From assembly GCA_902786345.1 (NCBI GenBank), contig CADACB010000007.1, forward strand, positions 86,195-150,194: a stretch of DNA of 64,000 bases. Direction: 5' to 3'. Numbering within the stretch: the stretch's first letter is position 1; the number at the start of each line of letters is the position of its first letter. Shown here piece after piece: positions 15,928-24,720 of the stretch. Made by a program: the position numbers and the translations under genes. Source of the stretch: an uncultured Ruminococcus sp. (GTDB lineage Bacteria > Bacillota > Clostridia > Oscillospirales > Acutalibacteraceae). The notes under the pieces were generated by a model, which worked only from the letters and a program-made list of their open reading frames with translations, had not been told where the DNA came from and did not search any database.

Positions 15928-16518
15928 TTATAATTTTCCCGAACATGCCATTAACACAACATCCATCCTGAGTTCACTAATAATCTCACCAAGAACCTTT
16001 TTCATTCTTTCTGTGTAATCCTCATTTGTAACATAATCAAGAAGTAAAACGGTTACACCACAGTTTCGTGCGTGTTGTTCGCATAAGTCATAAATTTCGT
16101 ATGGAGTTATATTCTGGTTATAAACTATATAACAATTATCTAAATCGTCACTATTTAACGTTGTATGGTACTTGTCTTGATACTTTTCCATAAGACCATG
16201 TATGATTGTTCTTCTCGAATTGTCATTGCTAATTATAATATATGGCATTTTATTTCTTGTAAACTCAGCGGCTTTTGCTAATACATGGTCAGTCTTTACT
16301 GTTCTAAAACCAAACGAACTAACGGAATATTTAGCAGAGTCGTTATCATTTATATTTAATGGTGTTAGCAGGTTATAATTTGCTCTGGCAGCCCATTCAG
16401 CATTTCCAAACATAATTACAGCTCTACCGTTATCATCCCTTAAAAAAATACATTCTGTTTTCAAGCCTTTTCTTGTTGGAGAATTGAAATATAATTTATC
16501 TCCGAATTTGAAATTCAT
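15928..16518 (-). CDS. Hypothetical protein with a RecA/DnaB-like C-terminal part but no Walker A
   Basis: The 196-residue protein has PYIIISNDNSRRTIIHGL and then VTVLLLDYVTNEDYTERM followed by MDVVLMACS. The last part resembles the Walker B and following strands of DnaB-type ATPases (compare VVFDYIKS and AVLSACQLNR in the DnaB gene at 1994-3343). No Walker A is present. It could be a degraded or regulatory helicase-like protein. This is a weak motif reading. Confidence 0.5.
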   Translation of the reverse strand: MNFKFGDKLYFNSPTRKGLKTECIFLRDDNGRAVIMFGNAEWAARANYNLLTPLNINDNDSAKYSVSSFGFRTVKTDHVLAKAAEFTRNKMPYIIISNDNSRRTIIHGLMEKYQDKYHTTLNSDDLDNCYIVYNQNITPYEIYDLCEQHARNCGVTVLLLDYVTNEDYTERMKKVLGEIISELRMDVVLMACSGKL

Positions 16519-16532
16519 ATTGTTTGCTCCTT

Positions 16533-16652
16533 TTACTTTTTTGACATCAATCTTATAAATATCTTTTGATATAATCGTAATTTTGTGTTCAATATATCTT
16601 CACAAAATTTATCAGGAAATGTTAAATAAAATAAATATAGTTTCTTTTTCAT
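16533..16652 (-). CDS. Possible 39-residue protein
   Basis: It reads MKKKLYLFYLTFPDKFCED and ends IFIRLMSKK. Its ribosome binding site is weak. It fills the space between two genes and its end carries the AAAAGGAG site of the next gene. It may be real, but it could equally be spacer. Confidence 0.3.
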   Translation of the reverse strand: MKKKLYLFYLTFPDKFCEDILNTKLRLYQKIFIRLMSKK

Positions 16653-16662
16653 TTCTTATTAA

Positions 16663-17010
16663 CTATTTGTAAATTGATAAGAGCCTTGTAACATCCTTAT
16701 CTGTATGACCATCCCAATGTTTCCCATGTTCAAGTTCTTGGCAATCAAACATATCCCAATATTTATTTTCATAATGATAAGTATAACTACCTTCGGGAGT
16801 ATCTATGCCAACAATGAACCAACCGCCGCCGAAACATAATTCTCCGTTTTCGTGTTTATATGACTTCCACGAAATACTCTTATTTTGATTAACGATTACA
16901 GCAAATAAGATAGCTCTTTGATGATATAGTTCGTTGAATGTATGAAACCCATCACTAAAATCACCAATATCTTTAATGCCAAATTCCTTGCATACTTCTT
17001 CCTTTGTCAT
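16663..17010 (-). CDS. Conserved phage protein with a WDGHT motif
   Basis: The 115-residue protein contains GWFIVGIDTPEGSYTYHYE, then MFDCQELEHGKHWDGHTDKD. The terminal WDGHT...DVTRLLS pattern is shared by many small phage proteins that I recognise as a group without a known function. It is globular with many aromatic residues. Confidence 0.6.
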   Translation of the reverse strand: MTKEEVCKEFGIKDIGDFSDGFHTFNELYHQRAILFAVIVNQNKSISWKSYKHENGELCFGGGWFIVGIDTPEGSYTYHYENKYWDMFDCQELEHGKHWDGHTDKDVTRLLSIYK

Positions 17011-17031
17011 TTTATTTATTACCTCGCATTT

Positions 17032-17304
17032 TCAATCAATGTCTTGTTTTATATATTTTTCACCTTGCGAACAGAACCAATCATACATTACTCCGCCGGA
17101 TTTCCAGTATGAACAAGGTGCGTGTCCTGCTACACCGTGAACACCTTCATAATATTTACATTCATTGCAATGAACTGGCTCTTTTTCTAATGCCGCTATC
17201 GCCATTTTAAACGCTTCGACTGTCAAAATAGAATTTGGTAAATCGTTAATAGCATGGTATAAACCGAAATCACGAATTTTTCTTGCGGCTTCTTTGTTAG
17301 TCAT
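17032..17304 (-). CDS. Small cysteine-containing protein
   Basis: The 90-residue protein ends with CNECKYYEGVHG, then APCSYWKSGG and DWFCSQGEKY, a spaced Cys pattern that may bind zinc. AGGAGGTAAAA precedes its ATG. Such CKYYE-type proteins are frequent in Clostridia phages; the role is unknown. Confidence 0.6.
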   Translation of the reverse strand: MTNKEAARKIRDFGLYHAINDLPNSILTVEAFKMAIAALEKEPVHCNECKYYEGVHGVAGHAPCSYWKSGGVMYDWFCSQGEKYIKQDID

Positions 17305-17348
17305 GTTTTTACCTCCTATTTTATGCCTCGTTATAAATGAAATTTTTA

Positions 17349-18074
17349 TTATTTATCATACCAATAACAATAAATACATCCAGAAGGACATCTCTTTTTA
17401 TTATTGAGTAATTCAGTTTTTCCGGTAACACATAAGCAACCTTTCCTTTGAAACCCACCTGTTTCATTATCAAATGGCAAGCCGAGTACATCAAAATCAC
17501 GCTTACTGATACAACCTATTCGTTCTCCGATATTTTCAGCACAGGATTCAAAATGTTTATATAATGATACATTTTGCTGAATTGCTTGATTGACTTGTAA
17601 AATCATATTTTGTGGTGCTACGAAACTCTCAAACGGAACTTTACCACATACCTCTTGAAATCTCTTTTTTACATGAGGGTACATATCAATAATAGATAAC
17701 CGACATCTTTCGATTCCAAAAGTAGAAAACTGTTTCCAAACCTTTTCTACACATTCAATTCCTTTGTTGGTTGGAATAATTGGGTCGGTTCGTAAAACTA
17801 TATGAGATACTGGAAATCCTAATGCAATTAGTTTTGAAACTCCGCCATAAACTTCATTTGGAGTAGGGACATTTGGTTCTATGAGCGTTTTGCCGTAACC
17901 TGTGCAAGTGCAATGTAAGATGATTTTGTCTGCATTATTTACGAGTGCATTTAATAATTTCTCGTTTTTGGAAGTCAGATGCTTGGTAATGATGATATTT
18001 ATATCGTAGAGTTTATCTATCCACGAAAAATCTAAACCTCCATCGCCAGCTTCGGTAATGCCTATTTTAGTCAT
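17349..18074 (-). CDS. Radical-SAM-like or DUF1848-like protein with a C-terminal CPSGCIYCYW cluster
   Basis: The 241-residue protein has LHCTCTGYGKTLIEPNVP and LRTDPIIPTNKG. It ends with CLCVTGK and CPSGCIYCYWYDK. The last motif looks like a CxxxCxxC Fe-S ligand set and resembles the C-terminus of DUF1848 proteins. In classical radical SAM enzymes this motif is N-terminal, so the enzyme class is uncertain. No partner gene is obvious. Confidence 0.55.
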   Translation of the reverse strand: MTKIGITEAGDGGLDFSWIDKLYDINIIITKHLTSKNEKLLNALVNNADKIILHCTCTGYGKTLIEPNVPTPNEVYGGVSKLIALGFPVSHIVLRTDPIIPTNKGIECVEKVWKQFSTFGIERCRLSIIDMYPHVKKRFQEVCGKVPFESFVAPQNMILQVNQAIQQNVSLYKHFESCAENIGERIGCISKRDFDVLGLPFDNETGGFQRKGCLCVTGKTELLNNKKRCPSGCIYCYWYDK

Positions 18075-18088
18075 ACTTGCTCCTTCGG

Positions 18089-18367
18089 TTAATTTAATGT
18101 TTTAATAGCTTCTACATCTTTACCTTCAGCCAAACATTGAAAAGCAGATAAAATATCGTCACCGTGATAATCGCTATGACCTGCAATTAACCTAAAAACA
18201 TCTTTAATATGTATTGTATTATTCTGCTCCAATTCCTTGATTACCATATCAACGGCTTCACGCTCTTTGCTGGTAGTTCTATCAAAACTTCCGAAAACTA
18301 AACCTTTTAATGTATCTATTATTTCTTCATTTGACATCTTAGGTGTACTCAAATTCATTTGTTCCAT
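18089..18367 (-). CDS. Small helical hypothetical protein
   Basis: The 92-residue product begins MEQMNLSTPKMSNEEIIDTL and has GLVFGSFDRTTSKEREAVDM and a C-terminal helix. GGGGAAAA precedes the ATG. It overlaps the previous gene by 29 bases. Family not recognised. Confidence 0.55.
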   Translation of the reverse strand: MEQMNLSTPKMSNEEIIDTLKGLVFGSFDRTTSKEREAVDMVIKELEQNNTIHIKDVFRLIAGHSDYHGDDILSAFQCLAEGKDVEAIKTLN

Positions 18368-18530
18368 TTTTCCCCTTTGATTTCAGTCCAAACTTTTTTG
18401 CACAAAGACAATCTATTGTAGGGCATATTTTTCGATAATGAAATTCCAAATCGCAAGTATGAGTTGCATCAATAGATTTGTCTGAATGTGGACATTGATT
18501 GACATATTTTTTAATTTCTTCTTCCGTCAT
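18339..18530 (-). CDS. Small Cys/His protein
   Basis: The 63-residue protein has CPHSDKSIDATHTCDLEFHY and CPTIDCLCAKK. The Cys and His spacing suggests metal binding. It overlaps the downstream gene in another frame, as is common in this phage. Confidence 0.5.
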   Translation of the reverse strand: MTEEEIKKYVNQCPHSDKSIDATHTCDLEFHYRKICPTIDCLCAKKFGLKSKGKNGTNEFEYT

Positions 18531-18577
18531 TTGTCTTACACCTTTCTTTAAATTTCAAATAAAAGTTTCATTTTATG

Positions 18578-18808
18578 TCATTCAGTCCAAGGGTCTGATT
18601 CCCATTCCGTACCGCATCTATGGCAACTATAAATTTTAAAGTATTCTTCTTTAGTAGATAAACCTAAAAATCCACATGATGTTTCTCGTATAAATGTAAA
18701 ACCATATTCCCTTTTGCCACAACAAGGACACTTGTTATTTCGCATATCTATAATTTTACGCTTTAGCATTTCTTCGATATATTGTGCGTTTGTCTTTATG
18801 ATTTTCAA
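18578..18808 (-). CDS. Zinc-ribbon protein
   Basis: The 76-residue protein has CPCCGKREYGF and SCHRCGTEWESD, a two-knuckle zinc ribbon. It lies just downstream of the Dam-type methyltransferase. Function unknown. Confidence 0.6.
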   Translation of the reverse strand: MKIIKTNAQYIEEMLKRKIIDMRNNKCPCCGKREYGFTFIRETSCGFLGLSTKEEYFKIYSCHRCGTEWESDPWTE

Positions 18809-18811
18809 GTA

Positions 18812-19572
18812 TTACATCTCCTTCCACGATTTATGTATAAATAGTTTCTCAGTCACTTTAAACTGATTATTTTTGTTTACATCTAATGTCCTTGCAACCG
18901 GTTTCTCCCATATTGAAACAAAATCATCAGGCGCAGTCTGTTCCGATATAAACATTAAATGATTTTTACTAACTTCCCTTGCGTATTCCCAAAATGTCAG
19001 ACTGTCAAATTTTACTTTGCCATATCCAGTTGTATTATTGTATGGTGGGTCTGCGTAGATTACACAATTTTGCGGCAATTCAACATCCCTATAATCTTTA
19101 CAACTAAATTCTGCATTCATTAAAGTTTTTATATCTTTTAATAATGACTTCTTGCTTTGTAAAGCATAATTTCTGCCGCCTTTATTTCTTGCATAGCCGC
19201 CAAACCATTTACCACCAAAACTACAACCAAATCCAACAAATCCTGTTAAAATTTTATCTTCATCTTTATGCTCTCGGATGTACCTATACTGTTCTTCTGA
19301 TATATATTCGGGAAGTTCATAACCGTTTTGAATACCTTTTAATAAACTAATAAGATAACTATGATTATCATTAAGAATCAGTTTTTCAAAACCGGTTACT
19401 TTACTTTCAACAGAACAGCTCCCACAAAATAAACTTATGAATGTTGTACCCCCCGACCGAGTTTATAACTTCCGCTATTGGTTTTGCTATTCTTGATTTG
19501 CCGCCCTGATACCTCACTTATTACCTCCGAAATATTTTTACTAATTCTGCTTTTGCCACCTTGATATTGCAT
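18812..19572 (-). pseudogene. Dam-type (D12 class) adenine methyltransferase, out of frame at a G6 tract; probably phase variable
   Basis: The full protein can be assembled across two frames. A start region RYQGGKSRIAKPIAEVINSV from GTG at 19517 leads into a G6 run (19449-19454). After the run another frame continues TTFISLFCGSCSVESKV, FGGKWFGGYARNKGGRNY and the catalytic DPPY (in IYADPPYNNTTG). With five or eight G the GTG-started frame is continuous; with six it is broken. The first 17 codons are duplicated in tandem: ATG at 19572 starts QYQGGKSRISKNISEVIS, and this copy supplies the GGAGG for the GTG. The ATG overlaps the helicase stop (TAATG). Only the C-terminal part (from about 19120) has its own open frame. 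Confidence 0.8.
19449..19454 (-). repeat. G6 homopolymer tract in the Dam-type gene
   Basis: Six consecutive G on the coding strand at the VGG codons before TTFISLF. A change of minus one or plus two restores the GTG-initiated frame. A change of plus one joins the ATG-initiated first copy to the catalytic frame instead. Confidence 0.75.
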
Positions 19573-21056
19573 TATTTATTTCCTATTCCCATTTCTAAAT
19601 ACAGTTCATCAACTGCATTTCCTTTTCTTTGTACACAATCGTACATTTTTTCTTCAATCGAATCTTTGGCTTGTAGAATAATATAAGTGCATTTATTATT
19701 TTGACCGATACGATGTATGCGGTCTTGACTTTGTTTAAATTCTTCATAACTAAAACTAAGCGAATAATAGATGTTGTAGGTACAATTCGTAAATGTTAAT
19801 CCTTTGCCAATAAGTTTTGGATGAGTAAACAACAATTTTATATTACCATTCTTAAAATCTCGTATAATTTCATCTCTCTGCTTGGATTTAGAAGTTAGTG
19901 CAACTCCCCCGAATTTTGATGCAAGGGTATCTATCTCGTGCTGGAACTGACACCATACTATAACCTGTTTATCTCCAAGTTCCGATAATGTTTCACTTAG
20001 TATTGACTCTTTGTTATTATCGAAATCGGTAATATTTCCGTCTTTCCCGATAACAAATCCACTTGTTACTTCCCGAAGTTTCATCAGTTTTGCAGTAAAT
20101 TCAAATTTACTCCATTGATTGATATTCGTTTTAATATCATTAACAATATTGTCATAATATTGCCTTTGCCCTTTAGCCATATCAAAGCGTTTAACTTCAA
20201 AGACTTTTTCGGGCAAATCTACACAATCATCTTTCTTTAAGAATATGGATTTTTCTGAAAGTCTTGCATAATATCGTTCCTTATCGTTATCTGTTTGATA
20301 CCAATAATGCGGATTTGCCATATCCTGATGAAAATACCTTGCCAAAAATCCGTAGTAGTTGTTACCAAATATATCAGTGTCAACAAACTTCATTTGAGGG
20401 AATATCTCGCTATTATGATTAGGAGTTGGACATCCACTTAATACAAATCGGTGCGGTATAACTTCGATAAGGTCTAATATTAACTGTGTAATTTGACTTG
20501 ACATATTTTTCATTACGCTGCTTTCATCAACGATTACACAATCAAAATTTGCTTTACGAATTTCATTATGAAGGATTTTGAAACTTTCGTAATTCATAAC
20601 ATATATATCTGCTGGCTCATTCAAAAGTTTTAAACGATTTGATTTGCTATTACTCCAAACATTGATAATCTTTTTGTCAGGATAAAACTTATGACAATCG
20701 TCAATCCAAGCGGTTTCAATTACTGAAAGAGGGCATAAAACAAGGCTTTTATTATAATGTGTTGAAATCTCAATTCCACACAAAGTTTTACCACATCCTG
20801 TATCGGCGAATATACCATAGCATCCATTGTTAAGGGCTAAATTTACAATTTTATTTTGATGTTTTCTTAAAAAAGATGAAACATCATAGTTAATATATTC
20901 TTTATCTTTTGATTTTTCGTTTGATGAAACCAATCCGATTTGAATGAGTTTTTGCAAAGCTGTTTCAGGAAATTGCCATTTGCCATTATGAAATTTTCTA
21001 CCCTCTATTGTTCGTATATATGGTATCTGTTCCACAGGTACAGAAAGTTCAATCAT
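19572..21056 (-). CDS. SNF2-like superfamily 2 DNA helicase/translocase
   Basis: The 494-residue protein has the helicase motifs ADTGCGKTLCG (motif I), LVLCPLSVIETAW, VIVDESSVMKN (DESx motif II), LSGCPTPN (III) and QDRIHRIGQNNKCTYI (VI). This is the pattern of phage SNF2-family translocases. It sits between the Dam-type MTase and the beta-class MTase. It may therefore work on modified DNA or be part of a modification or anti-defence group, but phage replication or repair use is equally possible. Confidence 0.85.
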   Translation of the reverse strand: MIELSVPVEQIPYIRTIEGRKFHNGKWQFPETALQKLIQIGLVSSNEKSKDKEYINYDVSSFLRKHQNKIVNLALNNGCYGIFADTGCGKTLCGIEISTHYNKSLVLCPLSVIETAWIDDCHKFYPDKKIINVWSNSKSNRLKLLNEPADIYVMNYESFKILHNEIRKANFDCVIVDESSVMKNMSSQITQLILDLIEVIPHRFVLSGCPTPNHNSEIFPQMKFVDTDIFGNNYYGFLARYFHQDMANPHYWYQTDNDKERYYARLSEKSIFLKKDDCVDLPEKVFEVKRFDMAKGQRQYYDNIVNDIKTNINQWSKFEFTAKLMKLREVTSGFVIGKDGNITDFDNNKESILSETLSELGDKQVIVWCQFQHEIDTLASKFGGVALTSKSKQRDEIIRDFKNGNIKLLFTHPKLIGKGLTFTNCTYNIYYSLSFSYEEFKQSQDRIHRIGQNNKCTYIILQAKDSIEEKMYDCVQRKGNAVDELYLEMGIGNK

Positions 21057-21067
21057 ATTTTCACCTA

Positions 21068-22087
21068 TTATTCTGCATTTTCTCTTATATTTTTGATTTC
21101 TGAAGCTTTCAAACCAAGAGTTTTTAATTCGGCTTCTAATTTTTTAATTTCTGCTCGTATATCTTTCTTTTGCTGTGTAAGAGCCTTTTGTTCTTCCTTT
21201 GCTTTCTTTCCTTCTTCTTTGTTCAACTCACCAATAGCAAGCTGTTCTTTAAACCTGTCAACCATTCCCTGAAAGCTATCACTACTTTCATAGACTTTAT
21301 CATCCCATTTGTCGAAAATATCCTGTGCGGCTTTGTAAAAGTCCTCATTTAGTTCAATTCCGATAGCATTTCTACCATTCTCTATGGCTGCTCTATTTAC
21401 TGTCCCTGAACCAGCGAAACAATCAAGAACTACATCACCCGGTGCGGAATACAGCTTAATTAACCTCTTACACAGTTCATAAGCAAATGGTGTCATATGT
21501 TTTGCTCCACCGATTGACGAATTAGGGATTTTCCATACTCCCGAAGCATATTCAGCCCATTCTGCCAATGTTACATCTGAACCACTTTGTGTTTCCATAA
21601 GACCAGATGTACCTTTCTTATAAACATATACAAATCCAAAATTGGCAGCGATTGTTGCATCTCTGGCTTTGAGATTTCTATACCAAAGAGAACCATCTGA
21701 AATCATTGCTCTTTGTGGTGTATATTTTTCCCAGCAGATTTCAGACCATAAGATGAAACCGCTTTCCTTAAATATTTTATTAATATCTCCCGTCAAACTT
21801 TCTTTACCACGATGACCATCTCTACCGATTGTGTAATTGTAATCTTCAAACTGCATTGCAAATTTACCGCCGGGAACAAGCACTCTTTCACACTCTTTAA
21901 TTACAAGCGAAAGCAGATAATAATATTCTTCGTATGTTTCACAATTTGATAAATCGCAAGAGTCATTGCTATATACCCTCAAATTGTGATACGGCGGAGA
22001 AGTAATAATTAAATGCACACTTTCACTCGGTATCTTCTTTAGCTCTTTTAAGCAGTCACCGTTAATCCAATTATTCGTTAATCTCAC
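21068..22087 (-). CDS. Beta-class DNA (N6-adenine or N4-cytosine) methyltransferase
   Basis: The 339-residue protein opens with TSPPYHNLR (motif IV, residues 29-33) and has the SAM-binding motif DCFAGSGTVNRAAIENG near residue 226. This order (IV before I) defines the beta class. A charged coiled-coil C-terminus follows. The start is GTG at 22087 after CGGAG. This gene is intact, unlike the Dam-type and multi-module C5 genes. A class II element is upstream. Confidence 0.88.
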   Translation of the reverse strand: MRLTNNWINGDCLKELKKIPSESVHLIITSPPYHNLRVYSNDSCDLSNCETYEEYYYLLSLVIKECERVLVPGGKFAMQFEDYNYTIGRDGHRGKESLTGDINKIFKESGFILWSEICWEKYTPQRAMISDGSLWYRNLKARDATIAANFGFVYVYKKGTSGLMETQSGSDVTLAEWAEYASGVWKIPNSSIGGAKHMTPFAYELCKRLIKLYSAPGDVVLDCFAGSGTVNRAAIENGRNAIGIELNEDFYKAAQDIFDKWDDKVYESSDSFQGMVDRFKEQLAIGELNKEEGKKAKEEQKALTQQKKDIRAEIKKLEAELKTLGLKASEIKNIRENAE

Positions 22088-22110
22088 TATATCACTCCGT
22101 TTTATTAAAA

Positions 22111-22136
22111 ATCGTGTTGTTCTGACTGACTTTACA
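22111..22136 (-). promoter_or_regulatory. Conserved upstream element (class II)
   Basis: The minus strand reads AAGTCAGTCAGAACAACACG followed by ATTTTTAAT, then the CGGAG of the methyltransferase. It is a close match to copies at 42721 and 9901 and has no sigma-A boxes. Confidence 0.55.
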
Positions 22137-22147
22137 CTACAAAAAAA

Positions 22148-22489
22148 TTAAATTAGTTTTCTTCCACAATTAGGACAATAATTTGCGTTTACTAAATCAA
22201 ATTGTCCTGTGATTTTAGGACTACAGGAATTATATAACAAACAGTCGCATTTTGAGCAATTCATTCTCGTGACTCCGTTGCGTTTGAATATTCGTCTTAT
22301 TGATACTTCGTCATTTAATTCTTCCTCTTTTATCTGTTTGTATATATTAATCATTTTTTTATATGTAGCCCAGCATATCCAAGCATTGCAGTCAGAACAA
22401 TATACTCCATATCTTTTTCCATTGGGTTTAACATATACATTTTCGCATCCACATTGCGAACATTGATAATTTTTAGGTATTCTCATCAT
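22148..22489 (-). CDS. Protein with two zinc-ribbon-like segments
   Basis: The 113-residue protein has CSQCGCENVYV and CSDCNAWICW at the N-terminus and CSKCDCLL and CPNCGRKLI at the C-terminus. The central part is basic and helical. Its start overlaps the preceding gene. It is probably nucleic-acid or protein binding; no family name can be given. Confidence 0.6.
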   Translation of the reverse strand: MMRIPKNYQCSQCGCENVYVKPNGKRYGVYCSDCNAWICWATYKKMINIYKQIKEEELNDEVSIRRIFKRNGVTRMNCSKCDCLLYNSCSPKITGQFDLVNANYCPNCGRKLI

Positions 22490-23432
22490 CTCCTTGTTCT
22501 ATATTAAATGGATTTTCGATTGGTTCAAGATACTTTGCCAACCTACCATTGTATTCAAAAACAAGGTCGTTATCTTTGATTGGTTGACCTAAATAATGTA
22601 ATATAATCTGATGGAATGTTTCGGCATTGAAACACTTGAATTTAACAGTTTTCGCATCATCATATATATGTTTTATCCAGCCAAAATCACCGACTTTTTC
22701 AAGAGTAAACATCTCAACTCTGACTAATGAACCTATATTATCAGGGCAATTTGAAATTATTTCTCTAAATCTATTCATTGGAATATGAACATCATCTACT
22801 CTAAATACTATCTCATCTGCATTGATACTATACGCTTTTAGTGTTTTATCACCAATACTATGAACAATATGATAATATAGCTTATACATCAGATTACGCT
22901 CATATTGAATTTGCTTTTTAGGATTGCAAGCTCCTAATACTACTTGCCGGATATACTTACTATTGATAATATGAGGAAAACTTGTAAACTGCTTTACAAA
23001 TATTTCCCAAGTGTCACTATTAAAAATACCCTTGCTGAAATGATTAAGAGCCGAAAAATTAGCCTGTTTCATATCAATAGATATAAATGCTTTATCGTCA
23101 TTATCTGAAACGTATAAGTTTCGTTCACCGATTGTATCTATTGGAAGCCGATAGTCAGAATTAATAAACACTTGATAACTTGCATTATCTTTGATGCGAT
23201 TTATCATCCTATCTTTTATAGCGTTATAGTATTCAAAATAATCTTGACTTGAATTAACATTAGAAAGCATATCCACAAAATCGCTCCATTTAGCAAGTGT
23301 ATTATAAAATGGGTCTAATGTGATTAGTCTTTCAGTAAAGTATGGGTCTTGATAAACACCCATAGGAATATTACAGTCCTTACAAAATCTTCTTTTGAGC
23401 GCCTTTGATGCTTTTATTTCTTGTACGTTCAC
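22473..23432 (-). CDS. Uncharacterised protein with polymerase-A-like palm motifs (weak)
   Basis: The 319-residue protein has AFISIDMKQANFSALNHFS, which resembles motif A of family A polymerases (D-x-x-x-A-N), and later KAYSINADEIVFRV, which could play the role of motif C (here ADE instead of HDE). Between them is SKYIRQVVLGACNPKKQ, a possible fingers helix. This family occurs in other phages as I recall, but I cannot name it. It overlaps RlaP by four bases. Confidence 0.5.
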   Translation of the reverse strand: MNVQEIKASKALKRRFCKDCNIPMGVYQDPYFTERLITLDPFYNTLAKWSDFVDMLSNVNSSQDYFEYYNAIKDRMINRIKDNASYQVFINSDYRLPIDTIGERNLYVSDNDDKAFISIDMKQANFSALNHFSKGIFNSDTWEIFVKQFTSFPHIINSKYIRQVVLGACNPKKQIQYERNLMYKLYYHIVHSIGDKTLKAYSINADEIVFRVDDVHIPMNRFREIISNCPDNIGSLVRVEMFTLEKVGDFGWIKHIYDDAKTVKFKCFNAETFHQIILHYLGQPIKDNDLVFEYNGRLAKYLEPIENPFNIEQGDDENT

Positions 23433-24472
23433 ACCATCACCTCTCCGTAAACAACCATTTCGTTTACTCTTTCAACAAATTTAAGAACCTTACTCATATC
23501 AGCATTTTCGGGTAAATCGGTTGTTCTTTGTAATTGCTTTAATCTATTTTCATATTCATCAACAATTTCATAGAACTCTTTAATAGGTTGCTCATTTCCA
23601 TTTAGGTATTTACCGTTACGAATTGCCATAAGAAAATCGTGTTCTTTTTCACGATAGGTATTTATTTCTCCTTTTTCAAGAATATCAAACACCATTAAAT
23701 AGAGCCTAATAAGATGACACATATGTTTACCGAGTTTATTGTGTTCAACGGCTTTTTTATTTCTTGTGCCAAACTTATTAAAAGAACGAATGATATTTTC
23801 CATATCACCCAGCATATTCCGATAATCTCTTAGTGGATAATGCGATATATTTGCATCCATAAACAGCTCGACATCCAGTTCCGGATTTAATGATTTATCA
23901 ATGTAAAGTTTGATTGCATCATCCGGCATTTGTAAATATTTTCGTTTATAATCAACTGCAGCACATTCAATAGACCTTAATATATATTGTTCCTGTTGCT
24001 GTTGACTTGTTTTTCTTGCTGACTTGTTTTCTAATCTGCGAAGCTGTGCATTAGCATAACCACCGAATGAATTGATAGCTCTTTTTGATAAAAACAATCT
24101 TTTATTATTTAAGAGTTCCCTACCGATACAATTTGTGTATAAGTAATGTTCGGGTTTAAGTCCTAATATTTCGATAACATTAGGATTACAAGAGCAAAGC
24201 AACTTAATCATCTTGTCTAATGAATAAATAGTAGTATCGGTGTTCGTTTCAACAACTTGCTCAAAATCCTTGCCTATCAAAATATTTCGTCTTGTATTGG
24301 TAGCGACACCTCTTATATCAATATCTGACTCATCATTATTAGTACCATAAGCATAGCTACCACCTAAACCTATAAGTGCGACATTCCGACCAAGAAATTC
24401 ATTGTCTTTTAAAAACGAATACTCTTTAGATTGAATTTTTGTTTTAATATCATCAAGATTCATGTATGTCAC
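23429..24472 (-). CDS. RlaP-like nucleotidyltransferase (Pol beta superfamily, COG3541 type)
   Basis: The 347-residue protein has LIGLGGSYAYGTNNDESDID, the G-S-x2-Y-G-T...D-x-D nucleotidyltransferase core, followed by RGVATNTRRNILIG. The helical C-terminus with NSFGGYANAQLRRLE matches the COG3541/RlaP family as I know it. RlaP has been linked in comparative work to RNA repair with RNA ligases and end-healing enzymes, which this phage also encodes. A consensus promoter lies directly upstream (24487-24515). Confidence 0.78.
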   Translation of the reverse strand: MTYMNLDDIKTKIQSKEYSFLKDNEFLGRNVALIGLGGSYAYGTNNDESDIDIRGVATNTRRNILIGKDFEQVVETNTDTTIYSLDKMIKLLCSCNPNVIEILGLKPEHYLYTNCIGRELLNNKRLFLSKRAINSFGGYANAQLRRLENKSARKTSQQQQEQYILRSIECAAVDYKRKYLQMPDDAIKLYIDKSLNPELDVELFMDANISHYPLRDYRNMLGDMENIIRSFNKFGTRNKKAVEHNKLGKHMCHLIRLYLMVFDILEKGEINTYREKEHDFLMAIRNGKYLNGNEQPIKEFYEIVDEYENRLKQLQRTTDLPENADMSKVLKFVERVNEMVVYGEVMV

Positions 24473-24486
24473 ATCCCTCTATGTAT

Positions 24487-24537
24487 ATAATACCACATTT
24501 ATAAGTTGTTGTCAATAGATTGTTCTAAATTATTTTA
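24487..24537 (-). promoter_or_regulatory. Sigma-A type promoter with AATAATTTAGAA block, for the rlaP-like operon
   Basis: The minus strand has TTGACA (24510-24515), a 17-base spacer and TATTAT (24487-24492). AAAATAATTTAGAACAATC lies just upstream of the -35 box. The start of transcription would be within 15 bases of the ATG. Confidence 0.8.
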
Positions 24538-24559
24538 GAATATTTTTATACAGTGTGAC

Positions 24560-24720
24560 ATACTCTCCACCTATAGAGGTGGGGGCTTCTCGCTCAAGTA
24601 CGGTAGCCCATACAGTATCAACGAGCTATCCCCGTGTGTCCCACGGTTCTTGTTTTGATTTTACGCTAACGCTATTCGCATACCCTCGTTTCGTATATTT
24701 ATAGCAGCGTTTATATCTCT
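24560..24720 (-). ncRNA. Putative omega RNA (reRNA) at the tnpB right end
   Basis: In TnpB elements the guide-scaffold RNA overlaps the 3' end of tnpB and ends at the right end of the element. Here the minus strand downstream of the stop runs through ACCGTGGGACACACGGGG and TACTTGAGCGAGAAGC and ends in the AGAAGCCCCCACCTC hairpin, as in known scaffolds. Extent is inferred from the family. Confidence 0.6.

Noticed and set aside
15813-15971. Plus-strand ORF of 52 codons with a GGGAG site
   Set aside because: Its product looks random, it runs antisense into the end of a good minus-strand gene and it contains the palindromic repeat. I do not list it as a gene.
19144-19350. Plus-strand ORF opposite the Dam-type gene
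   Set aside because: It is a shadow of the methyltransferase reading frame on the other strand.
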